The notes: generated from the sequence alone by a model not told the origin. A DNA stretch of 52,900 bases from Treponema sp. (GCA_031257675.1 JAIROG010000019.1:1-52900); one strand, 5' to 3'; shown: positions 32,536 to 43,733, numbered from the stretch's first letter. Numbers and translations are program-made.

Positions 32536-33810
32536 CTAAAACCTCGTGACTCCGGTCAAACTAAACGGCAGGACAAGCGGATCCAAACAGGGGAAGGCGG
32601 CGGCCGTAATAGTAACGCCGCCCTCGCAGACATAAGGGACGTTCGCCTTGCGGCTTGCGACCAGCGCCCCTATTTCGCGTATCAGCGTGAGCGTGTTAAT
32701 CGTTGCGTTGATCGGTATCACCGCCTTCTGATTCGCATTGATCGCCGTTTTATTCGGCGCGTTGCCGGACATCCACTCGCTGCCGTTTACGGCAAGCGTA
32801 TATGACAGAGAGTCGAGGTTTATGGCGAAACTGTTCTTGTTCTCAATCTCAAAACCGATGGTAAAATCAATTTTTGAGTTTCCCGCCAGAAGCCCCTCAA
32901 AAATGTTGACGTTTCTCACCGTAATTCCTGTAAACCGAATCGAAGGAGGCTTGGGCAACGGCAGCTTGCCCGCCAGATTAAGAGTCAGCGTTTCACCGGC
33001 AAAAGCCGGAATCGCGGCTAAATCAGAAACAAGCGTTAAAACGCCCTCCGCTTCGCCTGCGGCGAGCAACGATTGGAACAAATCATACAGGTCCGCGTAT
33101 TTCACGTCCACCTGTATTGCGACCGGTGAAACCGAAAGCGCGGCAACCGGAGCCGCGCGCTCAACGCCGCCTTTGACAAAGGAATTGTTATTAACCGAAT
33201 AATCCCAGTCTATATTCGGGAAGGGAATCTCAAACGCATTGGGATTTTCCACATCGACATTACAGTTCAGGGTGATGCCGGTAAAATCAATTTTGCCAAT
33301 GGAAAGCGCCATGCCGGAAAAGCGCGGCGCCTGTAAAAGCGGCATGGTTCCTTCCACTTCAAGCGGCAACTTTTTCTCGCCAAGAACAGGCAGGTTGAAC
33401 GCCGCCGTTAAAACAATTTTGAAGCCGGTTTCTTTCGCTCCGTTTTTGGAAGCGTCCTTCACCGAAGCTATTGCGGCGTACAAATCCGCGTAATCCACAT
33501 GGAACGGTACATCTGCTATGACGGCGCTTTTCGACTTGATGGACGCATCGCTCTCAATGGCGCCGGTTGTCAATTTGGCGTCCGCTATAAACAGTTCCCA
33601 CTCAATATGCGGAAACGGTATCGCGGCAGAATACGGGTTTTCCACCGTGATCTTGCACAGTCCGTCCACGCCCGTAAAGGCGCGCTCCGTCAATTCCACC
33701 GAATTGAGCGAAATAACCGGGTCTTTCGCAATATCCGCCGTAGAGAGCGATTCACAGGTACACAGCCATAGGCTTAGGATGAACGCTGTTAAAAATTGCG
33801 TTTTCTTCAT
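32536..33810 (-). CDS. LEA-2/WHy-domain lipoprotein
   Basis: A 424-residue protein. The start MKKTQFLTAFILSLWLCTCE is a lipoprotein signal with a Cys near residue 17-19. Three repeated LEA type-2 (water-stress, WHy) domains follow, each with the pattern V-x-NPY/NPN-x-(A/F)-IPFP-x-I-x-W: VENPYSAAIPFPHIEWELFI, VENPNAFEIPFPNIDWDYSV, and IENKNSFAINLDSLSYTLAV. Such domains are beta-sandwiches of unclear role in bacterial envelopes. The ATG at 33810 has AAGGAG 8 nt upstream; the open frame reaches 33843 without reason. It probably sits in the periplasm on a membrane. Confidence 0.85.
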   Translation of the reverse strand: MKKTQFLTAFILSLWLCTCESLSTADIAKDPVISLNSVELTERAFTGVDGLCKITVENPYSAAIPFPHIEWELFIADAKLTTGAIESDASIKSKSAVIADVPFHVDYADLYAAIASVKDASKNGAKETGFKIVLTAAFNLPVLGEKKLPLEVEGTMPLLQAPRFSGMALSIGKIDFTGITLNCNVDVENPNAFEIPFPNIDWDYSVNNNSFVKGGVERAAPVAALSVSPVAIQVDVKYADLYDLFQSLLAAGEAEGVLTLVSDLAAIPAFAGETLTLNLAGKLPLPKPPSIRFTGITVRNVNIFEGLLAGNSKIDFTIGFEIENKNSFAINLDSLSYTLAVNGSEWMSGNAPNKTAINANQKAVIPINATINTLTLIREIGALVASRKANVPYVCEGGVTITAAAFPCLDPLVLPFSLTGVTRF

Positions 33811-33911
33811 ATTTTTCTCCTTAACTCTCGTTATTCGCAACAAGGTCTAACGCCCCGTGTAACGGCGCAAGCGGCGCTGATTTTCTATCCACTGTCATCT
33901 CATTTTTCCCG

Positions 33912-35186
33912 TTATCTTCTCTTTATTATTTCAAACCCGCAGTATGGAACAAGCGCTTTTGGAAGCCGCACCGAACCGTCTTCCTGCTGGAAATTCTCCA
34001 AAACCGCGACAATCGCCCGTGAGACGGCTATAGCCGTGCCGTTGAGCATATGGACGAACTTGTTTTTGCCATCATCGTCCTTGTATTTGACATTGAGCCG
34101 CCGCGCCTGATAGTCGGTGCAGTTCGACGTTGAGGTCACTTCCCCCCAATCGCCGTCACCCCGTCCGGGCATCCACGCTTCAATGTCCCACTTGCGGTAC
34201 GCAGGCGCGCCGAGATCGCCGGTGCAGGTGTCGACAACCCGGAACGGTATTTCAAGACCGGAGAAAATTTCCTCTTCAACGGCGCGCAGGTACTCGTGAA
34301 ACTCGTCCGATTCTTCGGGCAGGCAGCACATGAACATTTCCAGCTTGGTGAATTGATGAACGCGGTACAGCCCTTTGGAGAACTGTCCGGCGGCGCCGGC
34401 TTCCCGCCTGAAACAGTGGGAAAGCCCCGCCATTTTAAGCGGAAGTTTGTCCTTTGCGATGATTGTGTTGGCATAGTAGCCGCCCAGCGTGATTTCGGCG
34501 GTTCCCACAAGGCATGCGCGTTCTCCTTCAAGGGTGTACACATTGGATTCGGCGCCTCGCGGGTTAAAGCCTATGCCTTCAAGTATATCTTCTTTGGCGA
34601 CATCGGGCGTAATGAATGGGGTGAAGCCTTTTTTTTGCAGAATATCCAGGGCGTAACGCACAAGCCCCAGTTCCAGAAACACGCCTTCGTTTTTAAGATA
34701 GTAAAATTTGACGCCGGACACCTTGGCGGCTGACTCAAAGTCAATGATGTCCAATTCCTGCCCAAGCTGTACATGATCCTTCGGCGCAAAGCCGAATCTC
34801 ACCGGCTCTCCTATGCGCTTGACTTCCAGATTGTCCTTGTCTTCCTTGCCGATTGGGGCGCCGGGATGCGCCATGTTAGGGATGCGGCGGGCTTCGGCGC
34901 TCAAATCCGCTTCTACTTTCGCCAGTTCCATTTCGGTCCCGGCGATGTCTTCTTTGAGTTTCTTGCCTTCCTCAATAAAAGCCGCGCGTGTTTCGCTCTC
35001 CAGTCTGCCCTTCATGGCGTTTGCGTTTGCGTTCCGCCGCTGTTGCAACCGCTGAAGCGCGGTGGTCAGTTCCGTCCGCCGGCGGTAAAGGGACGCGACC
35101 GCGTCAGCGTCCGCTTCCATAAACCGGACGGCGATGTTTTCTTTAACCGCCTGAAGGTTTTCTACAATAAAATGATAGTCTAACAT
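33912..35186 (-). CDS. serS: Seryl-tRNA synthetase
   Basis: A 424-residue class II synthetase. The N-terminal coiled-coil tRNA-binding arm covers residues ~25-100 (LQRLQQRRNANANAMKGRLE). Class II motifs: motif 2 is HCFRREAGAAGQ with LYRVHQFTKLEMF, and motif 3 is NGTAIAVSRAIVAVLENFQQ. WMPGRGDGDWGEVTSTSNCT is the serine-site region. The start is fixed by the N-terminal motif MLDYHFIVENLQAVKENI and by a promoter whose -10 box ends 6 nt upstream, with no ribosome binding site. Confidence 0.96.
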   Translation of the reverse strand: MLDYHFIVENLQAVKENIAVRFMEADADAVASLYRRRTELTTALQRLQQRRNANANAMKGRLESETRAAFIEEGKKLKEDIAGTEMELAKVEADLSAEARRIPNMAHPGAPIGKEDKDNLEVKRIGEPVRFGFAPKDHVQLGQELDIIDFESAAKVSGVKFYYLKNEGVFLELGLVRYALDILQKKGFTPFITPDVAKEDILEGIGFNPRGAESNVYTLEGERACLVGTAEITLGGYYANTIIAKDKLPLKMAGLSHCFRREAGAAGQFSKGLYRVHQFTKLEMFMCCLPEESDEFHEYLRAVEEEIFSGLEIPFRVVDTCTGDLGAPAYRKWDIEAWMPGRGDGDWGEVTSTSNCTDYQARRLNVKYKDDDGKNKFVHMLNGTAIAVSRAIVAVLENFQQEDGSVRLPKALVPYCGFEIIKRR

Positions 35187-35192
35187 GGGGCA

Positions 35193-35221
35193 ATTTTATC
35201 AATGGGCGGGGAATGTTTCAA
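35193..35221 (-). promoter_or_regulatory. serS promoter, predicted leaderless
   Basis: Minus strand TTGAAA (35221-35216), 17-nt spacer, TAAAAT (35198-35193), then TGCCCC and the ATG. The arrangement, including the TGCCCC hexamer, is the same as for argF. Confidence 0.65.
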
Positions 35222-35332
35222 GGGGAGGGGATTAGCAAATTAAACATGGGCGCATGCCATTGCGATCCGCCGCGACACGGAGCTTTGCCCACCCAAAAAA
35301 CAGCGGGAGCGTCCACACATCTCTGTCTGATA

Positions 35333-35361
35333 TTGACGTTCTTTTCAAAATTTTGTATACT
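35333..35361 (+). promoter_or_regulatory. Promoter of the tig-clpP-clpX-lon cluster
   Basis: TTGACG (35333-35338), 17-nt spacer, TATACT (35356-35361). The -10 region is tandemly repeated: TTGTATACTACTA occurs twice in a row from 35353 to about 35380. No CIRCE or other heat-shock operator was recognised. The leader is about 80 nt with GAGG before the GTG start. Confidence 0.65.
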
Positions 35362-35447
35362 ACTATTGTATACTACTATATGAGATATTCCAAACAGCGC
35401 GATGTTTGAAAACTCATGGCTAAAATTTTATATACAAGAGGAAATCC

Positions 35448-36830
35448 GTGACCATATCAAAAGAAATCACCCGTCTTGAACATTCTCGTATAAAATTGGT
35501 TGTTTCTATCGGAAAAGATGATGTTGCATTGGAATATGATGCTATTCTAAACGATTTTAGTAAAGATATTCAAATTCCAGGGTTCAGAAAGGGGAAAGTC
35601 CCCAAAAATGTGATTGAACGCAAGTTCGGATCGGCGCTTGTAAGCGATATTACCGGACATATTGTTGAACGCGCGATAGAAACTGTTTTTCAAGACGAAT
35701 CCTTTCCCAAGGAAGACATGCCGCTCTCCTATTCGCCGCCTGTTCTTGAAGGCGAGCCTTCGAACATTACATTGGGCGAGGACTACACGTTTACGGCAAC
35801 CTACGATGTGTTCCCGAAAGTCACGATGGGGCGCTACGAGGGGCTTGAGATTGAGACGCCTGACGTCCGCATTACGGACGGGGATATCAACCGCGAATTG
35901 GAGGCGGTGCGCGAGCGGAACGCTGTTGTTCTTGACAAAGACGACGCCGCGCCTGCGGCGAAAGGCGATGTAGCCACGGTAAATTACTGCGAGCTGACCG
36001 CCGAAGGCGCGGTTGAGAAAGGCTCGGAGCGCGAAGACTTCGTGTTTGCCATTGGCAGCGGACGCAATCTTTTCAAATTCGACGATGATCTCATCGGTTT
36101 GAAAAAAGGCGAGAGCAAGGATATTGAGAAAACCTATGCGGAAGACTTTGAAGACAAAGACTTAGCCGGAAAAACCAAGAAAATCCGTGTTACGCTCACC
36201 AACCTGAAAGAAAAGAAACTGCCCGATCTGGACGATGACTTGGCGCAGGATGTTGATGAAAAGTTCAAGACTCTGGACGATCTCAAGAACAGCGTCAGGG
36301 AGCGGCTTGAGCGCAACCTTGAACATCGCTTGAAAAACATCACGATCAATGCGTTGCTGGAAAAGATAATGGAGAATACGCCGGTTGATATTCCCGAAGC
36401 TATGATCCGTGTGCAACTTGACGCCCAGTGGCGGAATTTCGCCCGTCAATTGAATATGCCTGCTGATACGGTCAAGGAGAACATTGCGAAATCCGGGAAG
36501 GGGCTTGATGAATTTGAAGCGCTCTGGAGACCCGAGGCGGCGAAGGCGCTCCATTCACGCCTTGTCATTGAAACGCTGATGAAAGATTTGAATGTTGAAG
36601 CGACGGAAGAGGATATTGAAAAAGAGCTTGAACATCAGGCGGCGCAAAGCGGGCGAAGCGGGCGAAGCCTTGATGAAATCAAAAAAATCTATGAACAAGA
36701 AAACATGAAGTCCCACCTTGAGGATGACATTAAAGAAAACAAACTGTTTGATCTCCTGCTTGCGAAGAACACCGTCAAGAGCGGCGGCGCGAAAGACTAT
36801 CTCACAATCATGGAAGAAAAGGGACAATAA
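35448..36830 (+). CDS. tig: Trigger factor
   Basis: A 460-residue ribosome-associated chaperone. The N-terminal ribosome-binding signature is [20 protein letters not shown]. The central PPIase (FKBP-like) domain spans ~160-245 ([36 protein letters not shown]). The helical C-terminal domain is unusually interrupted by a short SGRSGRS repeat near 405. The start is GTG at 35448 after AGAGG. Its stop overlaps the clpP start (TAATG), as expected in a tig-clpP-clpX operon. Confidence 0.96.
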   Translation: MTISKEITRLEHSRIKLVVSIGKDDVALEYDAILNDFSKDIQIPGFRKGKVPKNVIERKFGSALVSDITGHIVERAIETVFQDESFPKEDMPLSYSPPVLEGEPSNITLGEDYTFTATYDVFPKVTMGRYEGLEIETPDVRITDGDINRELEAVRERNAVVLDKDDAAPAAKGDVATVNYCELTAEGAVEKGSEREDFVFAIGSGRNLFKFDDDLIGLKKGESKDIEKTYAEDFEDKDLAGKTKKIRVTLTNLKEKKLPDLDDDLAQDVDEKFKTLDDLKNSVRERLERNLEHRLKNITINALLEKIMENTPVDIPEAMIRVQLDAQWRNFARQLNMPADTVKENIAKSGKGLDEFEALWRPEAAKALHSRLVIETLMKDLNVEATEEDIEKELEHQAAQSGRSGRSLDEIKKIYEQENMKSHLEDDIKENKLFDLLLAKNTVKSGGAKDYLTIMEEKGQ

Positions 36831-37444
36831 TGTACGAACAAATGAACAGCCTTGTGCCTATTGTTGTCGAGCAAACGGGCATGGGGGAACGCTCTTACGA
36901 CATCTACTCGCGGTTGCTTAAAGACAGGATCGTATTTCTTGACGGTGAAATCACCGATCTTTCCGCAGATTTGGTGGTGGCGCAGCTCCTGTTCTTGGAT
37001 GGGCAGGACACGGAAAAGGATATCAACCTGTACGTCAATTCACCGGGCGGGTCGGTAACCGCCGGATTGGCCGTCTATGACACCATGCAGTATGTGAAGA
37101 GCGATGTACAGACCATTTGCATTGGCCAAGCCGCGAGCATGGCGGCGCTCATTCTGACTGCGGGCGCCCAGGGCAAGCGCATGGTGCTGCCGTCTTCGCG
37201 GGTGCTGATTCACCAGCCGTGGGGCGGTGCGCGCGGGCAGGCGCTGGATATCGGGATTCAATCAAAAGAAATCGTCAGATTGAAGAGATTGACCATTGAG
37301 ATTTTTGCGCGGCATACCGGCAAGGACATTGAAAAGATCGCTTCGGATATGGAGCGGGATTTTTACATGCTGGCGGACGACGCTGTGTCCTATGGCATAG
37401 CGGATTCTATTTTGAGAAGGGAGAAAAATGGCAAGGCTTCGTAG
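36830..37444 (+). CDS. clpP: ATP-dependent Clp protease proteolytic subunit
   Basis: A 204-residue ClpP with the catalytic triad S103 ([16 protein letters not shown]), H128 ([15 protein letters not shown]) and D177 (DMERDFYM). The N-terminus [20 protein letters not shown] is standard. It forms the tetradecameric chamber that works with the ClpX ATPase encoded by the next gene; the two genes overlap by 17 nt. Confidence 0.97.
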   Translation: MYEQMNSLVPIVVEQTGMGERSYDIYSRLLKDRIVFLDGEITDLSADLVVAQLLFLDGQDTEKDINLYVNSPGGSVTAGLAVYDTMQYVKSDVQTICIGQAASMAALILTAGAQGKRMVLPSSRVLIHQPWGGARGQALDIGIQSKEIVRLKRLTIEIFARHTGKDIEKIASDMERDFYMLADDAVSYGIADSILRREKNGKAS

Positions 37445-38684
37445 CAGTGGGCGGGAAGAAAACACATGCTCTTTTTGCGGGAAAAGCGGCGATATATCAC
37501 GACGGCTTATAGCAGGGCCGCGTGACATTTACATTTGCAACGAATGTATAGAACTATGCAACGCCATTCTTCTTGACGAAGCGGGCGACGCTTCATCAAA
37601 GTTTACCGAAGAAATTCCGGTTCCCAGGGAAATCAAGGAGTATCTTGATCAATTCGTGATAGGGCAGGACAGCGCGAAGAAAGCGTTGTCCGTTGCGGTG
37701 TACAACCACTACAAGCGCATAGCGAATCCAGGAAAAGAAACCGGCGATGTTGAAATTGAGAAATCCAATGTGTTGCTGATAGGTCCAACCGGCACCGGAA
37801 AGACCCTGCTTGCGAAGACCTTGGCGCGCAAGCTCAAGGTTCCTTACGCCATTGCTGACGCCACCACCCTTACTGAAGCGGGGTACGTGGGTGAAGATGT
37901 AGAAAACATCCTTCTCAAGCTCATCCAGAACGCGGGCAACAACATAGCTGCGGCTGAACGAGGCATCGTGTATATTGACGAGATCGACAAAATCGCCCGC
38001 AAAGGAGAGAACGTCTCCATTACACGGGATGTTTCCGGCGAAGGCGTACAGCAGGCGCTGCTTAAAATAATAGAAGGAACCGTGTCCTCGGTGCCGCCGC
38101 AGGGCGGACGCAAGCATCCGAATCAAGAGATGCTCCGCATTGACACCACGAACATCCTGTTTATCTGCGGCGGGGCTTTTGTGGGGCTTGATAAAATCAT
38201 TGAGCGACGGGTTGTGCAACGGCCCATGGGTTTCGGCGCGGATACCACCGACCGTTCGGAAAAAAACCGCAAGAAGCTGTACGACGCCCTTCACCCGGAT
38301 GATCTTATCCATTTTGGCATGATACCGGAATTTATCGGAAGGCTTCCCATTGCCGTAAGCCTTGACGAGCTTAAACTTGATGATTTGAAGCGAATCATCA
38401 CCGAGCCGAAAAACGCCATTGTCAAGCAGTACCAAGCGTCCATGTCGTTTGATGACGTACAACTTGAATTCACCGAAGGCGCCATTAACGCCATCGCCCG
38501 CACCGCCATCAAACAGAAGACCGGCGCGCGCGGCATTCGCTCTATTGTGGAAAAACTCTTGACCGACATCATGTTTGAAATTCCCTCAATGCGTGGCCGG
38601 GAACATATGAAAGTTGTCATCACAAAGAATACGGTGGAAGAATCAACGCCGCCTGAGATTGTATCTATTCAGAAAAGCGCATGA
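37428..38684 (+). CDS. clpX: ATP-dependent Clp protease ATPase subunit ClpX
   Basis: A 418-residue AAA+ unfoldase. The N-terminal C4 zinc finger is [12 protein letters not shown] with ICNECIELC. Walker A is [15 protein letters not shown], Walker [13 protein letters not shown], and the sensor-2 region [12 protein letters not shown]. It feeds substrates to ClpP. The start ATG at 37428 overlaps clpP, and the stop overlaps lon as ATGA. Confidence 0.97.
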   Translation: MARLRSSGREENTCSFCGKSGDISRRLIAGPRDIYICNECIELCNAILLDEAGDASSKFTEEIPVPREIKEYLDQFVIGQDSAKKALSVAVYNHYKRIANPGKETGDVEIEKSNVLLIGPTGTGKTLLAKTLARKLKVPYAIADATTLTEAGYVGEDVENILLKLIQNAGNNIAAAERGIVYIDEIDKIARKGENVSITRDVSGEGVQQALLKIIEGTVSSVPPQGGRKHPNQEMLRIDTTNILFICGGAFVGLDKIIERRVVQRPMGFGADTTDRSEKNRKKLYDALHPDDLIHFGMIPEFIGRLPIAVSLDELKLDDLKRIITEPKNAIVKQYQASMSFDDVQLEFTEGAINAIARTAIKQKTGARGIRSIVEKLLTDIMFEIPSMRGREHMKVVITKNTVEESTPPEIVSIQKSA

Positions 38685-41248
38685 AATTCTCTGGCGCCGC
38701 AAAGTTTTTTTCCGGCTTGTCTGGTTCAAAAAATTCTGTGCCGGTGATGGAAGCCTTTCCCCTCCTGCCACTGAGAGAGTTGGTGCTGTTTCCCAATACC
38801 GTACTTTCCGTGTTTATCACTTATAAGGCGGGTATATGCGCCATTGACGAGGCGCTCAAACGGGAGCGCCGGCTTTTCGCTTCGTGCATCAGGAATGTTG
38901 AGACCGGCGAGACATACCCTGCCGGCACCGTCGCCAGCGTCATCCAACACCTAAAGCTGCCGGACAACAGCTACCGCGTGGTGTTGCAGGGCGAGTACCG
39001 CGCGATTATCGACGCAAGCGCCCAGCGGCAGGATGTGGCGCTGGTAAAAGTGTCGCCTATTGCCGGCGCCGTTTACGAACAAAGCGGCGCCGGCAACGCC
39101 GCCGAACGCGGCGAATACGCGGCGATTATAAATGCGCTTATGAGGAGCGTTCAAAAATCCTTTAGCCAATACGCCGGATTCACCAGAAAGGCAAGCGCCG
39201 AAACCTTGGTTGCCATTGAAAAATCTGAACGCCCCGAACATCTGGCAAACATCGTATGCAACAGCATGTCTCTTAAACCCGAAAAAAAGGCGGAGCTTTT
39301 GTCGATTGCGGACACACGGGAACGGCTTGAAGCGCTTCTTGAGACGCTTGAGATTGAGAATGAAATTTTCGGCATACAGAAAAACATTTCCGGCAATGTC
39401 CGAAACCGCGTGGAAAAAAACCACCGTGAGTACATCCTCCGCGAACAGTTAAAAGAAATAAACAAAGAGCTTGGCAAAGACGCGGCTATTGACGAATTTG
39501 CCGATCTGGAACGCGCCATAGAAAGCAGAAATCCGGGTGAAGAAGTCCTTGTAAAAGCCCGCAAAGAACTGTCGCGGCTTCGAAAACTCCAGCCCTTGTC
39601 CCCGGAATCCGGCGTAATCCGCGCGTACCTTGAGTGGCTGGCGGATTTGCCGTGGACGGAAGCCAGCGACGACGCGGGAGATTTAGCGCGCGCTGAAAAG
39701 ATACTCAACGAGGATCACTACGCCATGAAAAAGGCGAAGGAGCGGATCATAGAATTCATCGCCGTTCACAACTTGTTGCGTAATGAGGAGGAAACCAACA
39801 GAGAGGCGGCGCATGACGCGGCATACGCCGGCGAAGATCACGGCACGACGCGGCATACTGCGCAAAACTTCTCCGTAAAGGGCCCCATACTCTGCTTTGT
39901 CGGTCCTCCTGGCACCGGCAAGACCAGCCTCGGCAAATCCATAGCCCGTTGCCTGGGCAGAAAATTTGTGCGCATGTCTCTGGGCGGCGTACGGGACGAA
40001 GCTGAAATTCGCGGACACCGCAAAACCTATGTGGGCGCGCTTCCCGGCAGGATCATCCAGTCCATGCGCAAGGCGGGCAGCATCAATCCTGTATTTCTCC
40101 TTGACGAGATTGACAAGATGTCTAACGATTTCCGGGGCGATCCGGCGTCCGCTTTGCTTGAAGTTCTCGATCCCGAACAGAACTCGGCTTTCATGGATCA
40201 TTACCTTGAAGTGCCGTATGATCTTTCAAGGGCGCTGTTCATCGCCACCGCGAATTCTCTGCACACCATACCGTATCCGCTCCTTGACCGCATGGAGATC
40301 ATCGACATACCGGGATATGGCGAGAATGAGAAACTCGCCATCGCAAAACAGTTTTTGGCGCCGAAACAACTTGCGGAAAACGGCTTGAAAGACGCGAAAA
40401 TCGTTTTCAAAGATGAAACTATCCGCGAAATAATTCGCCACTGGACCATGGAATCCGGCGTACGGAGCCTTGAACGGGAAATCGCCCGCTGTACGCGGCG
40501 TCTTGCGCGGTACGCGGTCGAAAAAGGCTTCGGCGCCCCTCCAGCCAACGGCGATCTTGACAACGGCGCGTCCGTTGGCGCCATAAAAAGAAAAAAACTT
40601 TCCGAATTCAGGAAAACCGTGAGGACAGCGGATTTGGGAAAACTGCTCAACCGCCGGAAATACAAGGACGATGTGGTGTTTAAGGAGGCGCATATCGGCG
40701 TCTCTTATGGTCTCGCGTGGACGGAAACGGGCGGCGCTATTCTGCCGGTTGAGACCGTCTGTTTCGCGGGTTCCGGCGAACTCATTATTACGGGCAATTT
40801 GGGCGATGTGATGAAGGAAAGCGGACGCATAGCCCTGTCCTATATTAGAAGCATGCAGTCGAAGTATAAATTTAAACAAAATATGGCTGAAACCGACTTT
40901 CACATTCATGTGCCTGAGGGCGCTATTCCCAAAGACGGCCCGTCGGCGGGAGTCACGCTTGCGGCTTCATTGCTCTCAAGCCTATGCCAAGTTCCGCCCA
41001 TGTCGCGCGTCGCCATGACCGGGGAACTTACGCTTACCGGGCGCGCGCTTCCCATAGGCGGGCTTAAAGAGAAGCTCCTTGCCGCAATACGGAACGGCAT
41101 GGAGATGGCGCTTATTCCGGCGGGCAACAGGGAAGACTGGGAAGACCTCGACAAGGACATACACGCCGCGTTGCTCGTTACGTTTATTGAGAATGCGGAA
41201 GACGCTTTCAGAACGCTGTTTAACGAGGAGACGCATATCCGCGCCTAA
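38681..41248 (+). CDS. lon: ATP-dependent protease Lon
   Basis: An 855-residue LonA protease. The N-terminal substrate domain begins [18 protein letters not shown]. The AAA+ module has Walker [18 protein letters not shown] and [20 protein letters not shown], plus Walker [12 protein letters not shown]. The protease domain has the Ser-Lys dyad in [17 protein letters not shown] and [15 protein letters not shown]. The start overlaps the clpX stop; an internal ATG at 38747 is an alternative. Downstream DNA contains a second copy of its C-terminal coding sequence (41320-41392). Confidence 0.97.
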   Translation: MKFSGAAKFFSGLSGSKNSVPVMEAFPLLPLRELVLFPNTVLSVFITYKAGICAIDEALKRERRLFASCIRNVETGETYPAGTVASVIQHLKLPDNSYRVVLQGEYRAIIDASAQRQDVALVKVSPIAGAVYEQSGAGNAAERGEYAAIINALMRSVQKSFSQYAGFTRKASAETLVAIEKSERPEHLANIVCNSMSLKPEKKAELLSIADTRERLEALLETLEIENEIFGIQKNISGNVRNRVEKNHREYILREQLKEINKELGKDAAIDEFADLERAIESRNPGEEVLVKARKELSRLRKLQPLSPESGVIRAYLEWLADLPWTEASDDAGDLARAEKILNEDHYAMKKAKERIIEFIAVHNLLRNEEETNREAAHDAAYAGEDHGTTRHTAQNFSVKGPILCFVGPPGTGKTSLGKSIARCLGRKFVRMSLGGVRDEAEIRGHRKTYVGALPGRIIQSMRKAGSINPVFLLDEIDKMSNDFRGDPASALLEVLDPEQNSAFMDHYLEVPYDLSRALFIATANSLHTIPYPLLDRMEIIDIPGYGENEKLAIAKQFLAPKQLAENGLKDAKIVFKDETIREIIRHWTMESGVRSLEREIARCTRRLARYAVEKGFGAPPANGDLDNGASVGAIKRKKLSEFRKTVRTADLGKLLNRRKYKDDVVFKEAHIGVSYGLAWTETGGAILPVETVCFAGSGELIITGNLGDVMKESGRIALSYIRSMQSKYKFKQNMAETDFHIHVPEGAIPKDGPSAGVTLAASLLSSLCQVPPMSRVAMTGELTLTGRALPIGGLKEKLLAAIRNGMEMALIPAGNREDWEDLDKDIHAALLVTFIENAEDAFRTLFNEETHIRA

Positions 41249-41319
41249 TCTAACAAAAACCATATAAACGGAAGACGCGAACAGGAACGAACTCTTTATT
41301 GGGCGTCGTTGATAGAAAT

Positions 41320-41395
41320 CTCGCGTTCGTGTTTATTGAGAATGTGGAAGACGCTTTTCTGGGGAGTGTGGTCATCGTCAATGTCTAGCAAGCGC
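41320..41395 (+). pseudogene. Duplicated lon 3'-end fragment
   Basis: Shortly after the lon stop codon the sequence encodes FVFIENVEDAFLGSVV then a stop, closely similar to the Lon C-terminus [16 protein letters not shown]. About 28 nt match at the DNA level with one change. It is a remnant of a second lon copy or of a recombination event. Confidence 0.55.
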
Positions 41396-41499
41396 GTTTG
41401 AAAAACACTCTTTTTATTTTAGTATTGAATAAAAGTGAAAAGTCGGGAGGGAAGCCAAATCAGCGAGAAATCTACAGAAACAAAGGCAAGAGGAAAAAG

Positions 41500-42120
41500 A
41501 GCGCGTCACGTGGCATACGGCGTTCTATGAAGCGATACGGCTTGAGTTGTACGACTACCGCGACGTTCCGGCGTTTGCGTTTAAGCGTCCGCACGTAATG
41601 GCGTAGCGCGCCTATACAGAGACGGTCGCCGGGGCGGATGCTTTTGACGTAACGGTAATGTTCATGCTGATGAAGCGTCCGAGGGCGGTGTTGAAACGTT
41701 TGCGGGAAGTGTACGGGTACGGAGTGCAAGAAAAGTGGAGCGGCGTATATATAATAACAGACGATGTGATGGCTACGCAGACAATAGAGGTGAGAAAACT
41801 GGATGCGGAGGGAATATGTGGCTCAGGAATTTGAGGGAAGAGGTTAGCCGTGAAGAAAAGTGGAAAAAGTGTTCAAGGCGGGGAAGGAGATGAAGGCGAA
41901 TTACGAGCAAGTGAAGGAGGTGATGAAGACGCCGGATTGTCGGACGCGCTATTTGAGGATGCGGGGCTGGCGGAGTTGTGGCTGGAGCGTGGAGAGAAAG
42001 TTGGAGATGCGCATGGCGAGGAGAAAAAAGCGCTTGCTGCGGCGAGAAAGCCGCTCAACAACGAAATTGGAAGTGGGAAGATACAGGCGTTGCGCATGGA
42101 AGGGACCCTGCCCTGTTGAG
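41500..42120 (+). pseudogene. Frameshifted conserved hypothetical (nuclease-like) gene
   Basis: Successive + frames read RVTWHTAFYEAIRLELYDYR then a stop, DVTVMFMLMKRPRAVLKRLR with EVYGYGVQEKWSGVYIITDD and MATQTIEVRKLDAEG, and then EKVFKAGKEMKANYEQVKEV and DALFEDAGLAELWLERGEKV. Together they resemble one ~300-residue protein of a multicopy spirochaete family that starts WHxAFxEAIxLEL. At least three frameshifts and stops break it. The family function is not established; a PD-(D/E)XK-type nuclease link is only a guess. Confidence 0.5.
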
Positions 42121-42242
42121 GGGAACAGGCGGATCCGGAGGCTGTTTGTGTCCTCGTGTCTCCTTGATCTTTATTCAAAAACCATGTATTGTTTCAAGGC
42201 AATTGTTGCCAATGTGTTAAACCACCATAAAAGAGGTTCAGT

Positions 42243-43712
42243 ATGGGTGATCCGAAAGGTTTTTTGAAGGCGCCGCGCAAGACAGCCGGCTACAGGCCCG
42301 TTGAAGAGCGTATAAATGATTATAGCGAAGTGGAGCTTCAGTTGACCGAAGAGGAACGCCGCACTCAGGCGAGCCGGTGTATGGATTGCGGCGTTCCGTT
42401 TTGCCACTGGGCGTGTCCGGTGTCTAATGTTTGTCCTGAATGGCAGGACAGGCTTTTCAGGGGCGATTGGTACGGCGCGTGGGTTGCGCTTGAACACGAA
42501 AATCCGTTTCCGGAATTCACCGGGCGCGTGTGTCCCGCGCTCTGCGAGGCTGCCTGCGTACTCGGATCCAATGACGAGCCGGTCACCATCAGACAGAACG
42601 AATGTTCCATCATAGAAGAGGCGTTTGAAAGGGGGTATGTTACGCCGCGCCCCCCAAAGCTCCGGAATGGAAAATCGCTCGCCGTGGTCGGCGCCGGACC
42701 TGCCGGGCTTTCCGCCGCGTATTTCCTGAACCGCGCCGGATTCTCGGTGACCGTGTACGAAGCGGATCGCAAGGCGGGCGGGTATCTGCGCTACGGCATC
42801 CCTGACTTCAAACTCGATAAAAGTTTTATTGACAGGCGCATCGCCATAATGGAAGAAGAGGGCGTTGTCTTCAAAACAAACACCCGCATCGGGTCCGGGC
42901 TTTTCGGGTTCGGCGCCACCGGCGTGGACGCCTCCATAGTCAATGCGAAAGACCTTGAGCGCGAATTCGACCTTGTACTTCTCACCATCGGCGCGCGTGA
43001 GGCGCGGGACATTGCCGTGCCGGGGCGTGAGTGCGCGGGCGTTGTGCAGGCGCTTGACTTTCTTTCCCTGCAAAACAGAACCATAGCCGGAGAAGAACAC
43101 ACCATGCAGCCCATTTCCGCGTACGGCAAACGGGTTGTGGTCATTGGCGGCGGCGACACCGGGTCAGACTGCGTGGGAACCAGCAACCGCCAGGGCGCGG
43201 TGAAAGTTACGCAGATCGAAGTGTTGCCCCAACCGCCGGAACACCGTCCGCCGGAAGAGCCGTGGCCCCTGTGGCCAAAACTGCTTAAAACGTCCAGTTC
43301 CCATCAGGAGGGCGGCGAGCGGCTGTGGTCAATCAATACCAAGTCGTTCATCAGCAAAAAGGGCGTGGGAGCGCCGCAAACAGTTGGCGCGGTTAAGGCA
43401 TGCCGCGTTGATTGGCGCCTGAAGAACGGCAAGTGGGCGATGAGCGAAATCCCCAATTCCGACTTTGAAATCGGCGCTGATCTCGTGCTTTTGGCAATGG
43501 GCTTCACCCACGTGGCGCAGGAAGGCGTTGCCAAAGACCTCAACCTTGAGTTTGACGAGCGCGGCAATATCCGCACTGAGGGGAGTTTTCACACATCGAA
43601 TCCCAAAGTCTGGGTTGCCGGAGACGCCCGTTCCGGCGCCAGCCTTGTGGTTCGCGCCATTGCGGACGGAAAAGCCGCAGCGCAGGCGATTGTAAGAAAA
43701 CTCGGCGCGTAG
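42243..43712 (+). CDS. gltD: Glutamate synthase small subunit-like oxidoreductase
   Basis: A 489-residue GltD. The N-terminal iron-sulfur cysteines are in ASRCMDCGVPFCHWACPVSN and VCPALCEAACVLG. The FAD site is VVGAGPAGLSAAYFLNRAG and the NADPH site VVIGGGDTGSDCVGTSNRQG; the end is WVAGDARSGASLVVRAIADG. It normally delivers NADPH electrons to GltB for glutamate formation. No gltB lies next to it; upstream is decayed DNA. It may pair with a distant GltB or act as a stand-alone NADPH oxidoreductase. GAGG lies 8 nt before the ATG, and a strong terminator follows. Confidence 0.93.
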   Translation: MGDPKGFLKAPRKTAGYRPVEERINDYSEVELQLTEEERRTQASRCMDCGVPFCHWACPVSNVCPEWQDRLFRGDWYGAWVALEHENPFPEFTGRVCPALCEAACVLGSNDEPVTIRQNECSIIEEAFERGYVTPRPPKLRNGKSLAVVGAGPAGLSAAYFLNRAGFSVTVYEADRKAGGYLRYGIPDFKLDKSFIDRRIAIMEEEGVVFKTNTRIGSGLFGFGATGVDASIVNAKDLEREFDLVLLTIGAREARDIAVPGRECAGVVQALDFLSLQNRTIAGEEHTMQPISAYGKRVVVIGGGDTGSDCVGTSNRQGAVKVTQIEVLPQPPEHRPPEEPWPLWPKLLKTSSSHQEGGERLWSINTKSFISKKGVGAPQTVGAVKACRVDWRLKNGKWAMSEIPNSDFEIGADLVLLAMGFTHVAQEGVAKDLNLEFDERGNIRTEGSFHTSNPKVWVAGDARSGASLVVRAIADGKAAAQAIVRKLGA

Positions 43713-43733
43713 ATAACGGAGCCTTTTTCAATA

